Assembly: GCA_963582935.1 (NCBI GenBank)
Contig: CAUZSH010000020.1
Coordinates: forward strand, 1 to 27,518
Origin: CAUZSH01 sp963582935
GTDB taxonomy: Bacteria > Pseudomonadota > Gammaproteobacteria > Francisellales > Francisellaceae
Length of the DNA stretch: 27,518 nucleotides
Direction of reading: 5' to 3'
In this document: one piece after another, positions 1 to 7,625 of the stretch
Numbering within the stretch: position 1 is the stretch's first letter
Layout: every line of letters starts with the position of its first letter
Notes under the pieces: generated by a model
Seen by the model: only the letters and a program-made list of their open reading frames with translations
Databases searched by the model: none
Told to the model about the DNA's origin: nothing
Made by a program: the position numbers and the translations under genes

Positions 1-1
1 A

Positions 2-1060
2 CCCATGGGAATGCTCGCAATCACTGCTGTAGTAGCACTTGGAATCGTTGCTTGTAGCGATAATAACACAGGAAAACAAAGCGCTAAATCTACTGGCGAA
101 GTACAACGGGTTATGGGTGCGGGCTCCAGCTTTATTTACCCTGTCATGTCTCGCTGGATTAACCAATACTATAACCAAACGAAAGTTCAAGTAAATTTTC
201 AACCTATTGGCTCAGGTGGCGGTCAACGCCAAATTTTTAATGGCACCGTAAACTTTGCGGCTTCAGACCAACCTTTAACACCCGCTGAATTAAAAGAACA
301 TCACTTAATCCAGTTCCCTGCTATCGTCGGTGGCATTGTCCCTGTGGTCAACATCAAAGGTGTTGAAAGTGATCAGCTTACCTTATCAGGACAAGTATTA
401 GCTGAAATTTATCTTGGGCAAATCACACATTGGGATGACATTCAAATCCAAACGCTTAACCCAGGTTTAAAACTACCCGATGGGATGATTATTACCATTC
501 ATCGCGCAGATGGCTCAGGCACCACCTATAATTTTGCCGATTACTTGGCAAAAATGAGTCCTGAATGGAAAAATGATGTGGGTGTTAACACAACCCTAAG
601 ATGGCCTGGAAATGGCGTTGGTGCAAAAGGAAATGCCGGTGTTGCCGCACAAGTACAACATTTACCGAACAGTATCGGTTATGTTGAATATGCTTATGCA
701 ACCGAAGGCAAAATGACCACGATTAAATTGGTCAATGCCAATGGTCTTGCTGTCGCCCCTTCCCTTGAATCAATTGCCGCTGCTGCAGAATATGCCAAAT
801 GGAATCCAAAAGATGACTATGGGCTTTTTTTAACCAACCAGCCTGGTGATAACAGCTGGCCCATCAATGCTTCAACTTTTATTCTCTTGCCTAAAAATAA
901 CCCTGAGAATATGAACAAAGCCATCCTCAAGTTTTTTACTTGGAGCTTTACTGATTCTGCTTCCAAAATTGCGACACAGCTCGACTATATCCCGATGCCT
1001 AAAAATGTTGTTACGGGGATTAAGGCTTATTGGCAGGAAAACTTAGGGTATAGCTCATAA
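2..1060 (+). CDS. pstS: PstS-family phosphate-binding lipoprotein, 5' end outside window
   Basis: Periplasmic substrate-binding component of a Pst-type phosphate ABC transporter. Family landmarks appear in order: a GAGSSFIYPV start of the mature domain, the GSGGGQRQ phosphate-binding loop followed by FAASDQPL, RADGSGTTYNF with YLAKMSPEW, and KGNAGVAAQVQ with IGYVEYAYA. The first in-frame ATG is at position 5, but it opens straight into a hydrophobic stretch ending GIVAC with no preceding Lys/Arg. The real start therefore probably lies upstream of the window. The Cys fits a lipobox, so I infer a lipid anchor. About 351 residues are visible, close to the usual ~346. No pstC, pstA, pstB or phoU follows; the next gene is convergent nadC 43 bp away. 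No terminator hairpin is visible after the stop. Confidence 0.9.
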   Translation, partial: PMGMLAITAVVALGIVACSDNNTGKQSAKSTGEVQRVMGAGSSFIYPVMSRWINQYYNQTKVQVNFQPIGSGGGQRQIFNGTVNFAASDQPLTPAELKEHHLIQFPAIVGGIVPVVNIKGVESDQLTLSGQVLAEIYLGQITHWDDIQIQTLNPGLKLPDGMIITIHRADGSGTTYNFADYLAKMSPEWKNDVGVNTTLRWPGNGVGAKGNAGVAAQVQHLPNSIGYVEYAYATEGKMTTIKLVNANGLAVAPSLESIAAAAEYAKWNPKDDYGLFLTNQPGDNSWPINASTFILLPKNNPENMNKAILKFFTWSFTDSASKIATQLDYIPMPKNVVTGIKAYWQENLGYSS

Positions 1061-1103
1061 TCCACTCGACCCATACCCGCATATCTCATAGACTAAAATA
1101 CCC

Positions 1104-1967
1104 TCAAACAAACCGCATAGACAAATCAACTGCCTGAATATGTTTGGTCAACGCACCTGAAGAAATATAATCTACGCCCGTCTCAGCAATCGCCGCAATG
1201 GTGTCAAGTTCAACATTACCTGAAGCCTCTAATTTGGCGCGTCCTGCTGTTATTTGAACCGCTTTCACTTTGTCTTCATTACTAAAGTTATCCAGCATGA
1301 TGACATAGGCACCTGCTGCAAGTGCCTGATTAAGTTCATCAAAGTTTTCCACCTCAACTTCCACCATTTTATCGGCTGCAATCGCGCGCGCCTTTGCCAC
1401 GGCATTTGCAATGGAACCTGCCGCTTCAATATGATTTTCTTTAATCAAGAAAGCATCAAATAAGCCGATGCGGTGATTCTCACCTCCACCACAACGTACG
1501 GCATACTTTTGCGCTAAGCGAAAGCCAGGAATGGTTTTGCGTGTATCTAATACCTTGGTTTTTGTATGGGAAATTAAATCTACATATAGACGTGTCGTTG
1601 TGGCAGTTCCAGAGAGCATTTGTACAAAATTCAATGCAGTTCTTTCTGCCGTTAAAATACCCCGTGCCGAACCTTTTGCTTCAAATAGCGTAGCATTTGC
1701 TTCTACCAGATCACCATCTTGAACATGCCAAGACAATAAAACTGTTGGATCAAGCTGCTTAAACGTTTCTTCAACCCAAGCACGCCCCACCATCACCATT
1801 TTTTCTCGAGTAATCACCCGCACTAAAAAGCATTGCTCAATAGGAATCAGGCTCGCCGTAATATCGCCATCCTGAACATCCTCTTCTAAGGCATTCGCAA
1901 CCATTTTCTGAATCACAGATGATGGCACGACTTCAATCATTTCAACCCCAAGGTGATTTAAAGGCAT
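1104..1967 (-). CDS. nadC: Nicotinate-nucleotide pyrophosphorylase (quinolinate phosphoribosyltransferase)
   Basis: Converts quinolinate and PRPP to nicotinate mononucleotide, CO2 and pyrophosphate, the last committed step of de novo NAD synthesis in the cytosol. Conserved blocks are TAERTALNF (106-114), DTRKTIPGFR (141-150), KYAVRCGGGENHR (154-166), DAFLIKENHI (171-180), EVEVEN, IMLDNF and the C-terminal SSGALTKH. It is 287 residues against ~297 in E. coli, with a shorter N-terminus. The start at 1967 has an AGGAG seven bases upstream, which overlaps the nadA stop region. A second in-frame Met at residue 10 is possible but lacks a better ribosome-binding site. It lies 11 bp after nadA and is last in the valS-nadA-nadC operon. 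Confidence 0.96.
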   Translation of the reverse strand: MPLNHLGVEMIEVVPSSVIQKMVANALEEDVQDGDITASLIPIEQCFLVRVITREKMVMVGRAWVEETFKQLDPTVLLSWHVQDGDLVEANATLFEAKGSARGILTAERTALNFVQMLSGTATTTRLYVDLISHTKTKVLDTRKTIPGFRLAQKYAVRCGGGENHRIGLFDAFLIKENHIEAAGSIANAVAKARAIAADKMVEVEVENFDELNQALAAGAYVIMLDNFSNEDKVKAVQITAGRAKLEASGNVELDTIAAIAETGVDYISSGALTKHIQAVDLSMRFV

Positions 1968-1978
1968 GAAGCACTCCT

Positions 1979-3031
1979 CTACTGTGATTTTTGAAAATTA
2001 ACCATGCGATTAAGTGGCACTAAAGCTTTCAAGCGTGTTTTTTCTGGAACTAAGATTTCATGATTGGGCATATTATTCATATCACCTTCCAAAATCGCTA
2101 AGAGATTTTTTAGCCCATTCATCGCCATCCAAGGACAATGCGCACAACTCTTACAAGTTGCCCCATTACCGGACGTGGGTGCTTCAATAAAAATTTTATC
2201 AGGACACGCCTGTTGCATCTTATAAAAAATACCTTTATCTGTCGCCACAATAAAATGCTTATTTGGCATGGTTTTAGCCGCATTTAAAAGCTGAGATGTG
2301 GAACCTGCTACATCCGCAAGCGCCACGACTTCTTCAGGTGACTCAGGATGCACCAAGATGGCAGCATCTTTATACTCATTTTTAAGATCATAAAGTGCCT
2401 TTGCTTTAAATTCTTCATGTACAATACAAGCGCCATTCCAGTGAATCATATCCGCACTCGTCTCTTTTTCAATATAACGTCCAAGATACTTATCAGGCGC
2501 CCAAAGGATTTTTTCACCTTCACTATCCAAATGGCTCACCACATCTAAGGCAATGGATGACGTCACCACCCAATCAGAACAGGCTTTAATGGCTGCTGAA
2601 GTATTGGCATATACCACTACTTTACGATCAGGATGCTCCGCAATAAACGCTTTAAATTCCTCTTCTTGGCAACTTACATCTAGAGAACATTCTGCTTCCA
2701 GTGATGGCATAAGCACTGTTTTCTCAGGGCTGAGTATTTTTGCCGTTTCACCCATGAATCGAACACCCAAAACAATGAGTGTTTTGGCGAGATGTTCTGT
2801 GCCAAATCGCGCCATTTCTAAAGAATCCGCAACGCGACCACCTGTGGCTTCCGCCAAGGCTTGAAGATCAGGGTCCACATAATAATGCGCAATCAAACAG
2901 ACATCTTTTTCTTTGACTAACTGGGTGATTTTATCAACATAGACTTGCTTATCAGCCTCTTCTGGATGCATATCCCATGCTTTCGGCCAAACTTTATCGA
3001 TTCTCGAATCAAATTCTTTTGCGGTAATCAT
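1979..3031 (-). CDS. nadA: Quinolinate synthase, [4Fe-4S] enzyme
   Basis: Condenses iminoaspartate with dihydroxyacetone phosphate to quinolinate, just before NadC in NAD synthesis. The three expected cluster cysteines are present: Cys115 in EAECSLDVSC, Cys202 in NGACIVHEE, and Cys299 in the CKSCAHC motif. IAHYYVDPDLQ, GVRFMGETAKIL and HPESPEEVV are further family blocks. The reading frame also opens with a TTG at 3049, inside the end of valS. I prefer the ATG at 3031, which gives 350 residues (E. coli NadA has 347) and has an AAGGA eight bases upstream; the gap to valS is then 4 bp. nadB (aspartate oxidase or dehydrogenase), which makes the substrate, is not in the window. Confidence 0.96.
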   Translation of the reverse strand: MITAKEFDSRIDKVWPKAWDMHPEEADKQVYVDKITQLVKEKDVCLIAHYYVDPDLQALAEATGGRVADSLEMARFGTEHLAKTLIVLGVRFMGETAKILSPEKTVLMPSLEAECSLDVSCQEEEFKAFIAEHPDRKVVVYANTSAAIKACSDWVVTSSIALDVVSHLDSEGEKILWAPDKYLGRYIEKETSADMIHWNGACIVHEEFKAKALYDLKNEYKDAAILVHPESPEEVVALADVAGSTSQLLNAAKTMPNKHFIVATDKGIFYKMQQACPDKIFIEAPTSGNGATCKSCAHCPWMAMNGLKNLLAILEGDMNNMPNHEILVPEKTRLKALVPLNRMVNFQKSQ

Positions 3032-3035
3032 TCCT

Positions 3036-5819
3036 TTATTCCTTCTCAATGCTCGTTGCTATAAGCTTATCCAGCTGTGCGGCAAGTTTTTCTTTCTTAT
3101 CTTTTAACTCGGTACATTTATCTTTTTCTTTCTGAACCACCGCCTCTGGCGCATTGGCAACAAATCGCTCATTCGACAGTTTTTTCAAAATACGATCTAA
3201 TTCTTTATCTAACTTTCCGCTCTCTTTGCCTAAACGATTTTTTTCAGCTGCCACATCAATCAACCCTGCCAAGGGGATATGTAACTCCAAACGTCCAATA
3301 ACACTAACGGAAGAGGCTGGAACCTTATCATTGTCTGACAGTAACTCGATGGATTTCACTTTGGTCATGGATTGTATCATTGATTGCATGCTTTTTAAAC
3401 AGTTTAAATCCTTTTCACCCGCATTCTTAATCAATAAGGGAATTTGAATACTTGGCTTCACATTCATCTCAGAACGAATCGTTCGAATACCTACAATCAC
3501 CGCTTGCAACCACTGCACATCAGCAGAAGCTTCACGATCCTCAAGACTCACATCAACAGATGGATATGCCTGAAGCATAATAGATTCAACCTCGCTACCC
3601 GTATAAACTTTCACCTGCTGGTATATTTCTTCAGTAATGAAAGGAATAATCGGATGCGCTATTTTCAAAATACCTTCTAGCACTGAAATCAACGTATATT
3701 GAATGCCTTGTTTTTGTGCCTCATTTGCATGAATCAGCGCACTTTTTGCGAACTCAACATACCAACCACAGTAGGTATTCCATACAAAGTCATAAATATT
3801 TTGTGCCACCAAATCAAAACGATAAAGGGTCATCTGTTTATGAATACTTGCCACGGTGGTATTGAACTCGGACCAAATCCAACGCTCTGCCACCCCAAAT
3901 TCTTTTTGAATAGACGCATGTGGATTATACCCTTCCAGATTCATCATCACAAATCGTGAGGCATTCCAAAGCTTATTACAAAAGTTCCGATACCCTTCCA
4001 TACGGCTCACATCAAAACAAATATCTCGACTGGTTGAAGCCAATGCCGCAAAAGTAAAACGCAAAGCATCCGCACCATAAGCCTCAATACCATTGGGGAA
4101 CTCTTTACGCGTTTGTTTTTCAACTTTGGGTTTCATCTGAGGTTGCATCAAACTTACCGTGCGTTTTTCTAACAACGCCTCCAAACTGATACCATCAATC
4201 AAATCTACAGGGTCAAGCACATTCCCTTTCGACTTTGACATCTTTTGCCCTTCAGCATCCCGAATCAAACCTGTCATATACACTTCTTTAAAAGGCACTT
4301 CACCCATAAATTTAAGTCCCATGACCATCATTCTCGCCACCCAGAAGAAAATAATATCAAACCCGGTCACCAATACTGAACTTGGGTAATATTTGCTTAG
4401 CTCAGGCGTTTTTTCGGGCCAACCCAAGGTTGAGAATGGCCATAGGGCAGAAGAAAACCATGTATCAAAAACATCTTCATCTTGGCGAAGTTTCAGATCA
4501 TCTGATAAATCATGCTTTGCACGAACCTCTGTCTCATCTCGGCCCACATAAATATTGCCCTCAGCATCATACCAAGCGGGAATTCGATGCCCCCACCAAA
4601 GCTGACGTGAAATACACCAATCTTGAATATCACGCATCCAACTATAATAGGTGTTTTTCCAATTATCAGGAATAAATCGCACTTTTCCCGATTCCACCGC
4701 CTCAATGGCAGGCTTGGCAAGCTCTTCCATTTTCATAAACCATTGTTCCGTTAAAAATGGTTCAATCACCGTTCCCGTTCTGTCACCATGTGGCACTTTC
4801 AATAAATGCGGCTCAACCTTGTCCAGCAAACCCAAAGCATCCATGTCTTTCACAATTTTCTTACGGGCATCAAAACGATCTAAACCATGATAAGCTTCCG
4901 GTGCTATATCATTAATTTTTGCATCTTTGGTTAAAATATTAATCATAGGCAATTGATGACGCTGCCCAATCTCATAATCGTTAAAATCATGAGCTGGCGT
5001 AATTTTAACACAGCCTGTGCCAAAACCCTGATCTACATAATCATCTGCAATAATGGGAATTCCACGGTCACACAAAGGCAACGCAATCATCTTTCCAATT
5101 AAATGCTGGTAACGACTATCCTCAGGATGTACCGCCACTGCACTATCACCCAACATCGTCTCAGGACGAGTCGTCGCAATGGTTAAATGCCCAGAGCCAT
5201 CTGCCAAGGGATAGCGAAAGTGCCACATAAAGCCTTTTTCTTCCTCCGAGATCACTTCAATATCTGAAACTGCCGTATGTAAAACAGGGTCCCAATTCAC
5301 CAAACGTTTACCCCGATAAATCAACCCTTCATTGTACAACTGCACAAACTGCTCTCTCACGGCATCCGTTAATCCATCATCCATGGTAAAACGTTCACGC
5401 TCCCAGTCTACAGAAGTGCCCAAACGGCGCATTTGCCCTGAGATCGTACCACCTGATTTTTCCTTCCAATCCCAAATTTTTTCAACAAACTTCTCACGTC
5501 CTAGGTCATGGCGTGTCACCCCTTCACTCTTTAACTGGCGCTCCACAACCATTTGCGTTGCAATACCTGCATGATCCGTACCTGGTTGCCATAAAGTATC
5601 ATCTCCCATCATTCGATGGTAACGTGTCAATATATCCATTAATGTATGCTGGAATCCATGCCCCATGTGCAGAGTACCCGTCACATTTGGTGGCGGTAAC
5701 ATAATCGTGTAAGGCGACCCCGCACTATTACCACAACGAAAATAACCCTTCGCTTCCCATTCTTGATACCAATGCTGCTCAATTGCCTTGGGGGAATAAT
5801 TTTTTTGTATGTCGGACAT
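3036..5819 (-). CDS. valS: Valyl-tRNA synthetase
   Basis: Class I synthetase that charges tRNA-Val and edits mischarged threonine. The signature motifs are PPNVTGTLHMGHGF near residue 40 (HIGH-type) and KMSKSKGN near residue 530. Between them lies the CP1 editing domain (ATTRPETMLGDSAVAV, FGTGCVKITPAHDFND) and DTWFSSALWPFSTLGW. An anticodon-binding domain follows, then a charged C-terminal coiled coil (about 860-925) typical of bacterial ValRS. The length of 927 compares with 951 in E. coli. The start has AAGG eight bases upstream. It is the first gene of an operon with nadA and nadC, read from the promoter at 5871-5900. No leader attenuator was seen. Confidence 0.98.
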   Translation of the reverse strand: MSDIQKNYSPKAIEQHWYQEWEAKGYFRCGNSAGSPYTIMLPPPNVTGTLHMGHGFQHTLMDILTRYHRMMGDDTLWQPGTDHAGIATQMVVERQLKSEGVTRHDLGREKFVEKIWDWKEKSGGTISGQMRRLGTSVDWERERFTMDDGLTDAVREQFVQLYNEGLIYRGKRLVNWDPVLHTAVSDIEVISEEEKGFMWHFRYPLADGSGHLTIATTRPETMLGDSAVAVHPEDSRYQHLIGKMIALPLCDRGIPIIADDYVDQGFGTGCVKITPAHDFNDYEIGQRHQLPMINILTKDAKINDIAPEAYHGLDRFDARKKIVKDMDALGLLDKVEPHLLKVPHGDRTGTVIEPFLTEQWFMKMEELAKPAIEAVESGKVRFIPDNWKNTYYSWMRDIQDWCISRQLWWGHRIPAWYDAEGNIYVGRDETEVRAKHDLSDDLKLRQDEDVFDTWFSSALWPFSTLGWPEKTPELSKYYPSSVLVTGFDIIFFWVARMMVMGLKFMGEVPFKEVYMTGLIRDAEGQKMSKSKGNVLDPVDLIDGISLEALLEKRTVSLMQPQMKPKVEKQTRKEFPNGIEAYGADALRFTFAALASTSRDICFDVSRMEGYRNFCNKLWNASRFVMMNLEGYNPHASIQKEFGVAERWIWSEFNTTVASIHKQMTLYRFDLVAQNIYDFVWNTYCGWYVEFAKSALIHANEAQKQGIQYTLISVLEGILKIAHPIIPFITEEIYQQVKVYTGSEVESIMLQAYPSVDVSLEDREASADVQWLQAVIVGIRTIRSEMNVKPSIQIPLLIKNAGEKDLNCLKSMQSMIQSMTKVKSIELLSDNDKVPASSVSVIGRLELHIPLAGLIDVAAEKNRLGKESGKLDKELDRILKKLSNERFVANAPEAVVQKEKDKCTELKDKKEKLAAQLDKLIATSIEKE

Positions 5820-5870
5820 GCTTTACCTTTAACTATATTTAATAAAATGAGGGAATAAAATTATTGTGGG

Positions 5871-5900
5871 ATTTTAGCATAGAATGCCCATCAAGCACAA
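5871..5900 (-). promoter_or_regulatory. Probable sigma-70 promoter of valS-nadA-nadC
   Basis: On the minus strand, TTGTGC (5895-5900) is followed after 18 bases by TAAAAT (5871-5876). A TGC just upstream of the hexamer makes an extended -10. The site lies about 50 bases upstream of the valS start, in the divergent gap shared with the SulP gene. The -10 is convincing and the -35 only moderate. Called by eye from consensus. Confidence 0.55.
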
Positions 5901-5942
5901 TTTCCACGCTAATGAGATTCTACGCTATACTTAAATGATCCC

Positions 5943-5971
5943 GTGACATTGATGAATAAAAAAACTACAAT
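5943..5971 (+). promoter_or_regulatory. Probable sigma-70 promoter of the SulP transporter gene
   Basis: GTGACA (5943-5948), a 17-base spacer and TACAAT (5966-5971) differ from the two consensus hexamers by one base each. The predicted start is about 45 bases upstream of the ATG at 6023. It diverges from the valS promoter, and the two -10 boxes are about 90 bases apart. Confidence 0.6.
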
Positions 5972-6022
5972 CTCACGCTTAAAAATCTAAACGCTTACCC
6001 TGAACGATAAAAAGAAACAATT

Positions 6023-7570
6023 ATGGAAAAAATCAAACGTTATTTCATTCCCTCAGATGGAAGAGTGCACACCGACGCCTTATCTGGCTTGACCGTTGCC
6101 TTCGCACTTATTCCGGAAGCCATTGCCTTTGCATTGGTTGCCAATGTGAACCCATTAGTGGGATTATATGCGGCATTCTTCATGTGCTTAATCACCGCCG
6201 TATTAGGGGGGCGTCCAGGCATGATTTCAGGTGCCACAGGGTCCATGGCAGTTGTCATGGTAGCTTTGGTGAGCCAACATGGCGTGGAGTATCTATTTGC
6301 TGCGGTAGTATTTACGGGAATATTGCAAATTATTGTTGGTCTACTTAAGCTTGGAAAACTAATCCGAATGCTGCCAAAATCTGTCATGGTTGGATTCGTC
6401 AATGGTCTTGCTATCGTAATTTTTCTAGCTCAACTGCACCAATTTAAAGTTATCAACCCCGATGGAAGCACCAGTTGGCTACAAGGAAGCACCTTATATG
6501 TCATGATCGGCCTTGTGGTTTTAGCCATGGCAATCACCCATTATTTACCAAAATTCACCAAAGCGGTGCCTTCCGCACTCACCGCTATTATTGTGGTCTC
6601 CCTCATTGTCATATTCGGACACATTGATACACGCGTTGTCAGTGATATGATGGGTGGTGCAGCTATGACGGCAGGATTCCCTAGCTTTTCAATTCCCTCT
6701 GTACCCTTTGACCTAAATACATTTATAATCATTACCCCTTATGCGGTTATCCTCACCATTATCGGGCTATCCGAGTCACTAATGACCTTATCTCTCATTG
6801 ATGAGCGTACCCAAACGCATGGAAAAGGTAATCGGGAATGTGTTGCCCAAGGCATTGGAAATATCGTTTCTGGTTTCTTCAAAAGCATGGGTGGTTGCGC
6901 TATGATTGGTCAAAGTATGATTAATATTTCTTCTGGTGGACGAGGACGCTTATCTGGAATCGTTGCGGGTATATTTTTACTGCTTTTCATTCTCTTTCTC
7001 TGGCCACTGATTGAAATCATTCCTCTTGCCGCGCTTGTTGGCGTGATGTTTATGGTCGTATTTGAAACCTTTGAATGGGCGACCTTTAAGTTCATTCGCA
7101 AGATTCCTTTTCACGATGCCTTGATCATCATTACGGTAACAGGCGTTACCGTTGCAACGGATTTGGCCGTCGCTGTTTTGGTCGGTGTGGTAATGGCTTC
7201 CTTAGTCTTCGCATGGGAAACGGCTAAGAATATTTATGTTGATGAAAAAATAAGTAATGTTGGATCAAAAGAATATTTAGTTCATGGTCCCCTCTTCTTT
7301 GGCTCAAGCACTAAATTTAAATCTTTATTCTCTCCTAAAACAGATCCTAAAGATGTGATTATTGATTTCAAAGGTTCACGTGTGGCAGATCATTCTGCGA
7401 TTGACGCCATTAAATATATTGCCGATCAATATACTGCGCTTGGGAAAAAGCTGCACCTTCGCCATTTAAGCTTAGAATGCAAATCACTCTTAGGTCGAGC
7501 AAGCAGCATGGTTGAAGTGAATATGCTGGAAGATCCTGATTACCATGTGGCAACAGATAAACTTGATTAA
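6023..7570 (+). CDS. SulP/SLC26-family inorganic anion transporter with STAS domain
   Basis: Inner-membrane secondary transporter of the SulP family. The N-terminal block DALSGLTVAFALIPEAIAFA and the segment MISGATGSMAVVM (residues ~73-85) belong to the family's transmembrane core. About 10-14 hydrophobic segments extend to roughly residue 400. A short cytoplasmic STAS domain follows (~415-505), with VIIDFKGSRVADHSAIDAI as its conserved strand-helix. The 515 residues are on the short side for the family. Sulfate, bicarbonate or another anion are all possible; neither the sequence nor the neighbours decide the substrate. Upstream bases are A-rich without a clear Shine-Dalgarno. The gene is monocistronic, divergent from valS and convergent with htpG. 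Confidence 0.9.
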   Translation: MEKIKRYFIPSDGRVHTDALSGLTVAFALIPEAIAFALVANVNPLVGLYAAFFMCLITAVLGGRPGMISGATGSMAVVMVALVSQHGVEYLFAAVVFTGILQIIVGLLKLGKLIRMLPKSVMVGFVNGLAIVIFLAQLHQFKVINPDGSTSWLQGSTLYVMIGLVVLAMAITHYLPKFTKAVPSALTAIIVVSLIVIFGHIDTRVVSDMMGGAAMTAGFPSFSIPSVPFDLNTFIIITPYAVILTIIGLSESLMTLSLIDERTQTHGKGNRECVAQGIGNIVSGFFKSMGGCAMIGQSMINISSGGRGRLSGIVAGIFLLLFILFLWPLIEIIPLAALVGVMFMVVFETFEWATFKFIRKIPFHDALIIITVTGVTVATDLAVAVLVGVVMASLVFAWETAKNIYVDEKISNVGSKEYLVHGPLFFGSSTKFKSLFSPKTDPKDVIIDFKGSRVADHSAIDAIKYIADQYTALGKKLHLRHLSLECKSLLGRASSMVEVNMLEDPDYHVATDKLD

Positions 7571-7576
7571 AACACA

Positions 7577-7602
7577 TAAAAAAGCCCAGACTTGCTGGGC
7601 TT
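7577..7602 (-). terminator. Rho-independent terminator of htpG
   Basis: An 8-bp stem (7582-7589 with 7595-7602, AAGCCCAG/CTGGGCTT) with a 5-base loop is followed by a run of T on the minus strand (7578-7583). It lies 24 bases past the htpG stop. On the plus strand the stem is followed by only two T before AAAA, so it would end the convergent SulP transcript less well. Confidence 0.85.
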
Positions 7603-7625
7603 AAAAGTAAACTGATCCAAATAAC

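Noticed and set aside
1061..1103. Terminator between convergent pstS and nadC
   Set aside because: Looked for a stem with T-run on both strands and found none.
2348..2864. Plus-strand open frames opposite nadA
   Set aside because: Antisense to a well-conserved gene, without ribosome-binding sites or recognisable motifs; low-complexity shadow frames.
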